From contig QAKI01000016.1 of assembly GCA_003343905.1 (NCBI GenBank), forward strand, positions 62,001-126,000: a stretch of DNA of 64,000 nt. The letters run 5' to 3'. The notes below the pieces were generated by a model. The model searched no databases, was not told the DNA's origin, and saw only the letters and a program-made list of their open reading frames with translations. The translations under genes were made by a program, and so were the position numbers. The DNA is from Subdoligranulum variabile. GTDB lineage: Bacteria > Bacillota > Clostridia > Oscillospirales > Ruminococcaceae. Shown here piece by piece: positions 17,900 through 27,531 of the stretch. How positions within the stretch are numbered: the first letter of the stretch is position 1; each line of letters starts with the position of its first letter.

Positions 17900-18310
17900 T
17901 TACCGGTGTTCCTGCCGCGTGGCGCTCAGGCGGGCCATGGCGCGGGCCAAAGCCGCCTTGCTGCGCAGATATTCCTGCCGGCTTTCGTGCTGGCGCAGGC
18001 GTTCCTCGGCGCGTTCCTTGGCGCGTTCGGCGCGGGCCGCGTCGATGTCCTCGGGCCGTTCGGCAGCCGAGACCAGCACCACGGCATAGTCCGACATGAT
18101 CTCGGCAAAGCCCTGCATCACCACCAGTTCATGCCACTGGCCGTCGGCCTTGTAGCGGGTGGTGCCGGGTTCCACAGCGGTGACCACAGGCTCATGCCCG
18201 GGCTGCACGCCGTAGCTGCCGTCCACGGCCGGAAGGATCAGGCTTTCCACCTGGCCGGTAAAAACCTGCTTTTCCGGGGTGACGATCTCCAGCAAAAACG
18301 TGTTCGCCAT
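17900..18310 (-). CDS. atpC: F1Fo ATP synthase subunit epsilon
   Basis: 136 aa. The N-terminal beta-sandwich (TFLLEIVTPEKQVFTG, LPAVDGSYGVQPGHEP) and the C-terminal two-helix domain (about 90-136, rich in Ala/Glu/Arg) are both present. The start follows the atpD stop directly. It is the last gene of the operon, before the terminator at 17843. The long C-terminal helices are the part that can inhibit ATP hydrolysis in this family. Confidence 0.95.
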   Translation of the reverse strand: MANTFLLEIVTPEKQVFTGQVESLILPAVDGSYGVQPGHEPVVTAVEPGTTRYKADGQWHELVVMQGFAEIMSDYAVVLVSAAERPEDIDAARAERAKERAEERLRQHESRQEYLRSKAALARAMARLSATRQEHR

Positions 18311-19708
<1,398 letters not shown>

Positions 19709-19785
19709 AGCAGTCTTTCCTTTCTTGGCGCGCAGCGAGTTCCTCGCGGCGCTGCAAAGAGGACAACGCTGCGGGTCGGCTGCGC

Positions 19786-19942
19786 CGCGCCTCCGCGTTT
19801 TCCCCTTTGGATTCCCTTTCGGACAAAATTTTGTTTCAAATCGCGCACTCGCCGCTGCGCGTCTTGCACACAATTTGCAACAAAATTTCCCTGTATGTGT
19901 TGCCGGCGTCGGCGCATGTCCGCCGCCGGCAACGGTTTCAAA
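19786..19942 (+). repeat. Structured dispersed repeat, copy 1, inside the ATP synthase operon
   Basis: It begins CCCTTTGGATTCCCTTTC (from 19803). A hairpin with 16-nt arms (AAATTTTGTTTCAAAT and its near-perfect complement) follows, then a second stem TTGCCGGCG/CGCCGGCAA. The same layout, in opposite orientation, is at 34310-34456. Unpaired blocks are conserved between copies, while the arms differ by paired changes. On the transcribed (minus) strand it lies between atpG and atpD. Confidence 0.75.
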
Positions 19943-19945
19943 CGA

Positions 19946-20836
19946 TTACTCCCAGTCGTCCCCTTCGCCCTGCGCACCGGCCACGATCTCGGTGATCTCC
20001 TGGGTGATGGCGGTCTGGCGGGCACGGTTGTATTCCAACTGCAGGCTTTTCAGCAGTTCGCGGGCGTTGTCGGTGGCGGTGTCCATCGCCATCATGCGAG
20101 CGTTCTGCTCCGAGCAGAAGGACTCCACCATGGTGCCCAGCAAAAGCCCCTTGAGGTAGCCGGGCACGATATGGTTGAGCACCCGCAAAGGCGAGGGCAT
20201 ATAGCTCACCTCGCGCCGCACGCCGCCGTCCGCGCGGGGGCGCGGCGTCCAGGGGAAGGCGTCGCGGTCCAGCGGCAGCAGCTTGATGATGCGGGGTTCC
20301 AGCGTCATGGAGGTGACCATTTCGGTATAAACCACATAGACCTCGTCAAGCCGCCCTTTGCGGAAATGCTCCACGAACAGCTCCGCGATCTCCCGCGCAC
20401 GGTAGGCCGTGGGGTCCTGCGCCGTGTACATGAATTCCACGTCGATGGGCACGCCCTTATGGCGGAAGTAGCTGCGCCCCACCTGCCCGATCAGGAACAG
20501 GGTGGTCTTGTCGAACTGCTTCATATGCTCTTCGGCCAGGCGCAGTACGTTGTGGTTGTAGGCGCCCGCCAGGCCCTTGTCGCCGGTGATGATGATATAG
20601 CCGACGTTGTGGGGCTTGCCGGGGCGGCGGTCAAAGTAGACGTGGTCCACATCCTCGGTCCTGTGCAGGATATCCGAGATGGTCTGCTTGGTCTTGGTGA
20701 AATAGGGCTGGATGTTCGTGAGCTGCTGGCGCGCCTTGCGCAGCTTGGAGGAAGAGATCAGGTACATCGCGTTGGTGATCTTCAGCGTCTGCTGGACGCT
20801 TTCGATGTGGGTGCGGATCTCCTTTATGCTTTCCAT
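19946..20836 (-). CDS. atpG: F1Fo ATP synthase subunit gamma
   Basis: 296 aa. The N-terminal helix MESIKEIRTHIESVQQTLKI and the C-terminal helix with FCSEQNARMMAMDTATDNA and RARQTAITQEITEIV form the central coiled coil of the rotor. The middle contains TGDKGLAGAYN, the usual gamma signature. It overlaps the end of the delta-alpha gene by 13 nt. It links rotation of the c ring to the catalytic subunits. Confidence 0.97.
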   Translation of the reverse strand: MESIKEIRTHIESVQQTLKITNAMYLISSSKLRKARQQLTNIQPYFTKTKQTISDILHRTEDVDHVYFDRRPGKPHNVGYIIITGDKGLAGAYNHNVLRLAEEHMKQFDKTTLFLIGQVGRSYFRHKGVPIDVEFMYTAQDPTAYRAREIAELFVEHFRKGRLDEVYVVYTEMVTSMTLEPRIIKLLPLDRDAFPWTPRPRADGGVRREVSYMPSPLRVLNHIVPGYLKGLLLGTMVESFCSEQNARMMAMDTATDNARELLKSLQLEYNRARQTAITQEITEIVAGAQGEGDDWE

Positions 20837-22863
20837 TGGGCGCTCACCTGCTTTTTATAGCCGTCCAGCGTGGTGCGGATCTGTTCGGTGGCCGTGCCGG
20901 ACAAAGCCCCGGTCTCGTCGATCTCCGCGATCAGCGCGGGCTGTTCCCGTTCCAGCAGGTCCACAAAGGCATTGGCAAAGGCGTTCACTTCCTCCACCGG
21001 CACGTCGGCCAGCAGGCCGTTGGTGGCGATGTAGAGGATCACCGCCTGGCGACTGACCGCCATGGGCGTGCAGCGGGGCTGGCGCAGCAGCGCCATCATC
21101 CGCTTGCCGTGGTCCAGCGCCTTGCGGGTCTCGGGGTCCAGGTCGGAACTGAACTGGGTGAACACTTCCAGTTCGCGGTAGCGGGCCAGGTCGATACGCA
21201 GCGTGCCCGCGGTCTTTTTGATGGCGCGGGTCTGGGCTGCGCCGCCCACACGGGACACCGACAGGCCGACGTTGACCGCCGGGCGCTGGCCGGAATGGAA
21301 CAGGCCGGTCTCCAGATAGATCTGGCCGTCGGTGATGGAAATGACGTTCGTGGGGATGTAGGCCGAAACGTCGCCGGCCTGGGTCTCTACGATGGGCAGC
21401 GCCGTCATGGAACCGCCGCCGTATTCCTTGGTCAGGCGGCAGGCGCGCTCCAGCAGGCGGCTGTGCAGATAGAACACGTCGCCGGGGTAGGCTTCACGTC
21501 CGGGGCTGCGGCGCAGCAGCAGGGACAGGGTACGGTAGGCCACCGCATGCTTGGAAAGGTCGTCGTAGACGATCAGCACGTCCTTGCCGTGGGCCATGAA
21601 ATACTCGCCCATGGCCGCGCCCGCATAGGGGGCGATATACTGCATGGGCGCGCCCTCGGCGGCAGTCGCCGAAACGATGATGGTGTACGCCATCGCGCCG
21701 TACTGCTTGAAGGTCTCCCGCAGGCGGGCCACGGTGGATTCCTTCTGGCCGATGGCCACGTAGATGCAGATCATATCCTGCCCCTTCTGGTTCAGGATCG
21801 CATCCACGGCGATGGCGGTCTTGCCGGTCTGGCGGTCGCCGATGATCAGTTCGCGCTGGCCGCGGCCGATGGGCACCATGGCGTCGATGGCCAGGATGCC
21901 GGTCTGCATGGGCTGGTTGACGGGTTCGCGGCTGATGACGCCGGAGGCTTCATGTTCGATGGGATAACGCTCGGTGGTCTCGATGGCCCCCAGGCCGTCG
22001 ATGGGCTGGCCCAGCACGTTGACCGTTCGGCCGATCAGGGCGTCGCCCACCGGCACGTCGGCCGGGCGGCCGGTGCGGCGGCAGATGCCGCCTTCGCTCA
22101 GGCCCTCCTGGCTGCCCAGCAGAATGATGCCGACGCGGTCGCGGCGCAGGTCCAGCACGATGCCGGAGGTGCCGTTCTCGAACTCCACCAGTTCGCCGTA
22201 GACCGCATGACGCAGGCCGCTGACGTTGACGATGCCGTCGCCCACCTCGATGATGCGGCCGGTCTCGACGGCGTCCACATCGTCGTTCTTCTCGGCGATG
22301 GCCGCCCGCATCTGGTCGGCCAGCTGGCTCATATCGCCGGAATCCGGCGCTTCGCGCATGCCGCGCGCCAGACGGTCCAGGCGGCCCTTGACGCTGCGGT
22401 CATAGGTCACGCCCTCCACGTCCAGCACGAAACCGCCCAGGATGGACGGGTCGATCTCGATATCCAGCACGGCGTTCTTGGCGCCGCGCAGCTTGCAGAC
22501 AGCCTGGCGGATGGCTTCCTGGGTGGCTTCGTCGGGCTGGCGGGCGCAGGTGACTTTGCACTCCACGCCGCCCTCGGCGGCCAGCGCCAGGCGGGAATAT
22601 TCCGCCAGAACGGCGGGCAGTTCCGCCATGGCGTCCGCTTCGGCCATCAGGCCCAGGAAGGCTTTGAGGGCGTCCTGGCCGTCCAGTTCGGCGGCGCCTG
22701 CAATGAGCTGTTTCTTCTCGGTCAGGCTGACGGTGGCGCCCTGCAGGGCGTTCCACAGGGTCTTGTTCTGCATCAGGGCGTCGGCGGCGGCGCGGACGGC
22801 TTTCGCGTCATGCCCGGCAGCCCCGAACAGGGCCGCCGCGTAACGCCGGGTCGTTTCGCTCAT
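20824..22863 (-). CDS. atpHA: Fused F1Fo ATP synthase subunits delta and alpha
   Basis: 679 aa in one frame with no stop between the halves. Residues 1 to about 165 are a complete delta (OSCP) subunit: RRYAAALFGAA at the start and IDPSILGGFVLDVEG...VKGRLDRL near its end. Residues 178-679 are a complete alpha subunit: VETGRIIEVGDGIVNVSG, Walker A GDRQTGKT, and LARYRELEVFTQFSSDLD. The linker is about 12 residues. An internal ATG (22332) starts the alpha-like part but lacks a Shine-Dalgarno sequence; a small GC hairpin precedes it instead. The gene starts by ATGA overlap with atpF. A fused form would carry three delta domains per F1 unless processed. Loss of a stop by sequencing error cannot be excluded. 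Confidence 0.9.
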   Translation of the reverse strand: MSETTRRYAAALFGAAGHDAKAVRAAADALMQNKTLWNALQGATVSLTEKKQLIAGAAELDGQDALKAFLGLMAEADAMAELPAVLAEYSRLALAAEGGVECKVTCARQPDEATQEAIRQAVCKLRGAKNAVLDIEIDPSILGGFVLDVEGVTYDRSVKGRLDRLARGMREAPDSGDMSQLADQMRAAIAEKNDDVDAVETGRIIEVGDGIVNVSGLRHAVYGELVEFENGTSGIVLDLRRDRVGIILLGSQEGLSEGGICRRTGRPADVPVGDALIGRTVNVLGQPIDGLGAIETTERYPIEHEASGVISREPVNQPMQTGILAIDAMVPIGRGQRELIIGDRQTGKTAIAVDAILNQKGQDMICIYVAIGQKESTVARLRETFKQYGAMAYTIIVSATAAEGAPMQYIAPYAGAAMGEYFMAHGKDVLIVYDDLSKHAVAYRTLSLLLRRSPGREAYPGDVFYLHSRLLERACRLTKEYGGGSMTALPIVETQAGDVSAYIPTNVISITDGQIYLETGLFHSGQRPAVNVGLSVSRVGGAAQTRAIKKTAGTLRIDLARYRELEVFTQFSSDLDPETRKALDHGKRMMALLRQPRCTPMAVSRQAVILYIATNGLLADVPVEEVNAFANAFVDLLEREQPALIAEIDETGALSGTATEQIRTTLDGYKKQVSAQWKA

Positions 22864-23348
22864 TTCGCTTCACCCACCTTCTCGAGAAATTCCTCGGCCA
22901 GCGCACGGTCAGAGTCGGTATCCAGCCGCTTGCCCGCCACCTCGGTGGCGGCCAGCACGGCCAGTTTGGCGACTTCGGCCCGGGCGGAGCGCAGCATCTC
23001 GCTGCGTTCGGCAGCCACGCGGTTCTCGGCCTCGGCCGTGATCTGCTTGGCGTCTTCTTCGGCTTCCGCCATACGGGCGGCGTACGCCTGGTCGGCGCGC
23101 TGCTTGGCGCCGGCCACCAACTGGGCGGCTTCCTCACGGGCGCCGGCCAGCTTGTCTTCATATTCCTTCTGCATCTCGCGGGCCTTGGCGTTGTTCTCCT
23201 CGGCCTCGGTGATCTGCTTCTGGATCATCTGCTGGCGCTGTTCCAGCACGGCGTTGACCCGGCCGAACAGGAACTTGCGGAAAAAGAAGTACAGGATCAG
23301 CAGATTGATAATGGTAAAAATAATGGTTGAGGGCTGGAAGTCCAGCAT
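22860..23348 (-). CDS. atpF: F1Fo ATP synthase subunit b
   Basis: 162 aa. One N-terminal TM helix (IIFTIINLLILYFFF) is followed by a long charged helix, the peripheral stalk. ATG 23348 (MLDFQPS) has AAGGAGG 8 nt upstream and is preferred over the GTG at 23357. Its stop overlaps the delta-alpha start (ATGA). The stalk tip should bind the delta part of the fused protein. Confidence 0.96.
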   Translation of the reverse strand: MLDFQPSTIIFTIINLLILYFFFRKFLFGRVNAVLEQRQQMIQKQITEAEENNAKAREMQKEYEDKLAGAREEAAQLVAGAKQRADQAYAARMAEAEEDAKQITAEAENRVAAERSEMLRSARAEVAKLAVLAATEVAGKRLDTDSDRALAEEFLEKVGEAK

Positions 23349-23437
23349 CCTGCACACCTCCTTGACAGTCTGCCTGCCCGCGGGCAGGAATGTGAAACGG
23401 ATCGACGGCCCCGGTCAAAAGGGCCCGCACGCCGTTC

Positions 23438-23656
23438 TCAGGCTGCGAAGATGAGGATCAGCGCGGTGATGAAGCCGAAGATGGCAGTACCTTCTGCCAT
23501 GGCGCAGCCCAGCAGCAGCGCGCTGTTGATCTTGCCGGAAGCCTCCGGCTGACGGGCGATCGCATCGCTGGCATGCGCGGTGGCGATGCCGATGCCGACA
23601 CCGGCGCCAATGCCGGTGAAAACTGCGAGACCTGCTGCAATGATTCCGATATCCAT
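23438..23656 (-). CDS. atpE: F1Fo ATP synthase subunit c (proteolipid)
   Basis: 72 aa, two TM helices around the ARQPEA loop. The ion-carrying carboxylate is E55 in CAMAEGTAIF. Compared with Na+-type rings, the helix-1 Gln position is I22 and the residue after the Glu is Gly rather than Ser, which favours protons as the coupling ion (inferred). AGGAGGAAATTTACT precedes ATG. Confidence 0.97.
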   Translation of the reverse strand: MDIGIIAAGLAVFTGIGAGVGIGIATAHASDAIARQPEASGKINSALLLGCAMAEGTAIFGFITALILIFAA

Positions 23657-23747
23657 AGTAAATTTCCTCCTGTAAAATGATAGTTGGTCGATATTATTAT
23701 AAGGTGTTTATTTCAGACGGCGGCAGGCGCCGGGCTTGGGGGGCGTG

Positions 23748-24755
23748 TTACTCCTCCTCCTGGATGCCTTCGCCGGTGAACAGTGCGGTCAGGAACACGA
23801 ACACGATGGTCTGGATGATCCCGTCGAACAAATCGAAGTAGACGCAAAAAGCGGCCGGGATCACGGCGGGCACCAGGTATTTGATCATCTCCATGATGAT
23901 AAAGGCGCCCAGAATGTTGCCGAAAAGTCGCATACACAGCGCCAGGGGCCGGACGGCGACTTCCATAAGGTTGATCGGCGTGAGCAGCCACATCGGCTCA
24001 GCAAAGCGTTTGATGCCGCCCCGCAGGCCGCGGAAGCGGAACTGCGCGCCGTAGATCAGCAGCATGCTCATCACGGCCAGCGAAGCGGTCACGCTCACGT
24101 CCTTGGTGGGCGAAGTCAGCCCGAAGATGCCGATGATGTTCGCGGAGCCGATATACAGCGCCACCGTGCCCAGGTAGGGCGCGAAGGACCGCCAGTGGCG
24201 GCCGATGGACTGCTTGACGAACCCGTTGAGGAACCCAACGGCGGCTTCCAGCGCGGCCTGCACCTTGCCGGGATTTTCCACTTTAAGGTTCCGCGTCAGG
24301 ATCAGCGTCAGGATCATCCAGAACGCCATGATGATCCAGGTGACCACCACCGAGGACCCGATGGGGATGCCGCCCAGGACCGGGATGGTAAAGACGGTCT
24401 CGTTCGTCAGGGCTTCGGTCAGGCTTTCCTTGAAGCCTTCCATGTTGGGGGTCTGGGGGTTCAGCATATTGGCGCCCACCGTGACCACGATGACCGCCGC
24501 AATGATGCCGACCACCGTGGCGACGCGCTTCCAACTGTGCGCCACCTTCTGCCGGACGCCCCGGCCGAACCGCGTCAGCCCGCAGACGATAGCCTCCGCG
24601 GCAAGCTGCGGTTTACCGGGGTCGCGCACCCGCAGGTTCGCCGTCATCAACAAAGTGGCGACGATGCAGACCGCCATGATCCCCCAGACCGTTGCGGCCA
24701 GCCCCGTGGGGATCATGCCGCCCGGGCCGATCAGGACCCAATCTGCCTTCTCCAA
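23748..24755 (-). CDS. atpB: F1Fo ATP synthase subunit a with a duplicated N-terminal segment
   Basis: 335 aa from TTG 24755, against about 230-270 usually. The C-terminal 200 residues are standard: the essential Arg is in LCMRLFGN (R276), then the GNILGAF and EGIQEEE end. A module with a TM helix and a cytosolic stretch occurs twice, at about 14-66 (NLRVRDPGKPQ..AEA) and 131-186 (NLKVENPGKVQ..LEA). TTG is preferred because AGGTGAGG lies 5 nt upstream and the promoter would leave the ATG at 24779 leaderless. First gene of the operon. Confidence 0.88.
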   Translation of the reverse strand: MEKADWVLIGPGGMIPTGLAATVWGIMAVCIVATLLMTANLRVRDPGKPQLAAEAIVCGLTRFGRGVRQKVAHSWKRVATVVGIIAAVIVVTVGANMLNPQTPNMEGFKESLTEALTNETVFTIPVLGGIPIGSSVVVTWIIMAFWMILTLILTRNLKVENPGKVQAALEAAVGFLNGFVKQSIGRHWRSFAPYLGTVALYIGSANIIGIFGLTSPTKDVSVTASLAVMSMLLIYGAQFRFRGLRGGIKRFAEPMWLLTPINLMEVAVRPLALCMRLFGNILGAFIIMEMIKYLVPAVIPAAFCVYFDLFDGIIQTIVFVFLTALFTGEGIQEEE

Positions 24756-24783
24756 AATTTCCTCACCTCGTTTCTGCATCAGT

Positions 24784-24812
24784 ATTGTACGGCGGCGGGC
24801 CGGGTATGGTAA
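24784..24812 (-). promoter_or_regulatory. Probable ATP synthase operon promoter
   Basis: On the minus strand TTACCA, a 17-nt spacer and TACAAT. Transcription should begin near the ATG at 24779, which supports the TTG start of atpB. Confidence 0.6.
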
Positions 24813-24891
24813 GCCTTACGAAAATAAAAAAAAGCAAACCGTGCAAATGCACGCAATTCTTCCGCGAACCGCGCAGAAACTTTGTGCAAGA

Positions 24892-24920
24892 TTGACGATT
24901 GTGCAGGAAGGTGGTATCAT
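24892..24920 (+). promoter_or_regulatory. Promoter of the CitA/CitB-type two-component operon
   Basis: TTGACG (24892-24897), a 17-nt spacer and TATCAT (24915-24920) with an upstream TG. It is divergent from the ATP synthase promoter about 80 nt away. Confidence 0.75.
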
Positions 24921-24959
24921 AACCCAAGAAACGCGCGCCGCGCCGGAAGGAGGCCCCCC

Positions 24960-26591
24960 ATGGAAAAAAAGACGCCCGGGCAGACCATTTACAGCCGCAT
25001 CCACCGTGTATCGGTGCGGGGCATCCTGCTGGCGATGGCGCTTGCCACCGGCGCGGGGCTGGCCCTGAGCCTTGTGCAGGAATGGCGCATGCGCGACCAC
25101 GCCCTGACGGCAGCCGTGCAGGCAGTGGCCCATGCGCTGACCGCGGTGGCGGACAGCGCCCCCGGCCGGACCGGCGAATACCTGGACAGCACCGTGCAGG
25201 GGCTGACGGGCATCGACCTGTTCGCGCTGTACGACGCCGACGGCCAGCCGCTTTATTTTTATGACACCGAGAGCGGCGCCGGGGACCCGGCGGCCCTGGA
25301 ACCGCTGGACGGGGCGTTGCGCGGCCAGATGACCGGCGGCACCGCCCCCCTGCTGAGCGACGCGGCCGCCCCCCTGGGCGCCGACCACTGCGCCTATGCC
25401 GCCGTGTACCGCACCGACGGCAGCGTGGGGGGCTATGTGATGGCGGGGCTGTACCTGCGGTCCATCCGCAACACGGCGCTGCACACGCTGGGGGTGTATC
25501 TGCTCATCGGCATCACGGCGCTGGGCGTCGGCTCCTTCTGGAGCATGCGGCTGGCCCAGCGCATCAAGAGCGACCTGCTGGGCTATGAGCCGGACGCCTT
25601 CCGCGACCTGTTCCTGCGGCGCATGGAACTGCTGGACGCCCTGGACGAAGGGTTGCTGGCCGTTGACCGCGACCACCGGGTGATCTACCTGAACTGGGCC
25701 GCGGCGGAACTGCTCTCGCTGGACAAGGACGCTTCGATGGGCCAGCCTTTGGAACAGGTGCGCCCCCAGTCCAGCATCTGCCGGGTGCTGCGCACCGGCC
25801 AGGCCGAATACAACATCAGCGTGCAGACCCAGCGCACCGGCATCCGCGTGCTGTCCGACCGGATGCCCGTGTGGCGCGACGGCGAGATCGTGGGCGCGGT
25901 AGCCACCTTCCGCAACCGTTCCGAGGTAGCCGAACTGGCCCGCGAACTGACCGGCGTGCAGCACATCGTCGAGGCGATGCGCGCCTACACCCACGAGTTC
26001 ATGAACAAGCTGCATGTGATCCTGGGGCTTTTGCAGTTGGGCGAATACCACCGCGCCGAGGAATACGTGCTGCAGCTCACCCAGACGCGGGCGCTGCCGG
26101 TGCGGCACATTTCCCAGTGCATCGCGGAACCGTCGGTGGCGGCGCTGCTCATCGGCAAAAGCTGCCGCGCGGCCGAACTGGGCATCCGCCTGGACCTGGA
26201 CCCCGAAAGCCGCCTGACCGCCGATTCCCACTACCTGCCCGCCGCGGGCATGATCACCATACTGGGCAACCTGATCGAAAACGCCTTTGATGCGTTCAGC
26301 AACGTCCACACCGATTCGCTGCATGAGGTGGATGTCTCGGTGCGGGAGAGCGAACAGGGCCTTATTTTAAGTGTGGACGACAACGCCTGCGGTATGCCGG
26401 AAGCGGTGCGCACGCACATTTTTGAGCGGGGCATCACCTCCAAGGGCGCGGGCCACAGCACGGGGCTGTTCTTAGTCAAAAACGTGGTGGACGCCTACGG
26501 GGGCGAGATCCGCGTAGAATCCACCCAAGGGGTGGGCAGTTCCTTTATCATCACCTTCCGCCCGGTCCCGACGGAAGAACAGGGAGAGTGA
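24960..26591 (+). CDS. CitA/DcuS-family sensor histidine kinase
   Basis: 543 aa. TM1 is at about 20-40; an extracytoplasmic PAS-like sensor runs to about 170; TM2 is at about 175-197. A cytosolic PAS domain (about 220-320, GLLAVDRDHRVIYLN) is followed by the kinase core: phosphoacceptor H345 in THEFMNKLHVILGLLQ (the CitA/DcuS form), N box NLIENAFDAF, and GAGHSTGLFLV. Known relatives sense di- or tricarboxylates. No transporter gene is adjacent, so the ligand is not indicated. GGAAGGAGG lies 6 nt before ATG. Confidence 0.93.
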   Translation: MEKKTPGQTIYSRIHRVSVRGILLAMALATGAGLALSLVQEWRMRDHALTAAVQAVAHALTAVADSAPGRTGEYLDSTVQGLTGIDLFALYDADGQPLYFYDTESGAGDPAALEPLDGALRGQMTGGTAPLLSDAAAPLGADHCAYAAVYRTDGSVGGYVMAGLYLRSIRNTALHTLGVYLLIGITALGVGSFWSMRLAQRIKSDLLGYEPDAFRDLFLRRMELLDALDEGLLAVDRDHRVIYLNWAAAELLSLDKDASMGQPLEQVRPQSSICRVLRTGQAEYNISVQTQRTGIRVLSDRMPVWRDGEIVGAVATFRNRSEVAELARELTGVQHIVEAMRAYTHEFMNKLHVILGLLQLGEYHRAEEYVLQLTQTRALPVRHISQCIAEPSVAALLIGKSCRAAELGIRLDLDPESRLTADSHYLPAAGMITILGNLIENAFDAFSNVHTDSLHEVDVSVRESEQGLILSVDDNACGMPEAVRTHIFERGITSKGAGHSTGLFLVKNVVDAYGGEIRVESTQGVGSSFIITFRPVPTEEQGE

Positions 26592-26599
26592 GGAAAAGT

Positions 26600-27265
26600 A
26601 TGTACACCGTTATCATTGTGGAAGACGATCCCATGATCACCGAACTGAACCGCCGCTATGCCGAGCGGGACGGCCGCTTTACAGTGGCCCAGACCTTCAG
26701 CCAGCCGCGCCGGGCGCTGGACTGGCTGCGGCACAACCCCGCCGACCTTGTGATCCTGGATTTTTACATGCCCCAGATGAACGGGCTGGAATTTTTGCAG
26801 TCCGTGCGGGCGGCGGGCATCGCGGCGGACGTCATCATGATCACCGCCGCCAACGACGCCGCCACCGTCGAAGCCCTGACCCGGCTGGGCGTGGTGGATT
26901 ATCTGGTCAAGCCCTTCGCCTATGAGCGGTTCTGCCGCGCGCTGGACGCCTTCTGCCACCGGCGCAGCGCCATGCGCGGCAGCCTGGACCAGAGCGCCCT
27001 GGACAGCCTGCTGCACACGGCGCCCCCGGCCGTGCCCGCCCTGCCCAAAGGCATGCAGCCCCAGACGCTGGAGCGGGTGCTGGCCTGTATGCGCGCCGAC
27101 CCCGGCCATGCCTTTACCTGCGAGGAGATCGCCGCGGCCGCCGGGCTTTCGGTGGTGACGGTGCGGCGGTACATGGGGCACCTGGCCCAGCAGGGCCAGG
27201 TCAGCGGGGACATGAACTACGGCACCGGCGGGCGGCCCTGCCTGGTGTACCGGCTGCGGGGGTGA
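26600..27265 (+). CDS. CitB/DcuR-family response regulator
   Basis: 221 aa. The receiver has VEDDPM, phosphoacceptor D54 (VILDFYMPQMNG) and K in YLVKPF. The C-terminal HTH of about 60 residues reads FTCEEIAAAAGLSVVTVRRYMGHL. It follows the kinase by 8 nt, with GAGGAAAAG before ATG 26600 (the GTG at 26588 is less likely). The target genes are not obvious from the neighbourhood. Confidence 0.93.
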   Translation: MYTVIIVEDDPMITELNRRYAERDGRFTVAQTFSQPRRALDWLRHNPADLVILDFYMPQMNGLEFLQSVRAAGIAADVIMITAANDAATVEALTRLGVVDYLVKPFAYERFCRALDAFCHRRSAMRGSLDQSALDSLLHTAPPAVPALPKGMQPQTLERVLACMRADPGHAFTCEEIAAAAGLSVVTVRRYMGHLAQQGQVSGDMNYGTGGRPCLVYRLRG

Positions 27266-27299
27266 ATTTTCCGCATCCCGGACGGACAAGGCTTTACTG

Positions 27300-27324
27300 C
27301 CCCCGTTCTCTGTAAGAACGGGGC
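27300..27324 (+). terminator. Hairpin after the CitB-type gene, weak terminator candidate
   Basis: A 9-bp stem (CCCCGTTCT / AGAACGGGG) with a CTGTA loop, 35 nt after the stop. There is no T tract, so termination is doubtful. Confidence 0.3.
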
Positions 27325-27441
27325 GGCGGGACGCCATTTATTGTATAGGCAGGCATGAGGGAAGCGCCTTCATCCACCTTCTGATGCTTGTCCTTTTGAT
27401 TGCCAACACGGAAGCCCAGGAATGGCGCATGGTAAACACCG

Positions 27442-27469
27442 ATGACCGGTAGTATGACCTATATACAAT
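27442..27469 (+). promoter_or_regulatory. Possible promoter of the small lipoprotein gene
   Basis: ATGACC, a 16-nt spacer and TACAAT, in an A+T-rich stretch. Nothing else is recognisable in 27325-27531. Confidence 0.35.
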
Positions 27470-27531
27470 AAAATACATAGAAAAGCCGCAAGTGAATTTG
27501 TCAGAGACAATGGATGGCGGGAGCTTTGTAT

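Noticed and set aside
22332..22332. Separate atpA gene starting at the internal ATG
   Set aside because: The frame is open through the whole delta part and no Shine-Dalgarno sequence precedes this ATG, so one fused gene is the simplest reading.
27300..27324. Strong terminator after the CitB-type gene
   Set aside because: The stem is good but lacks a T tract; kept only as a weak candidate.
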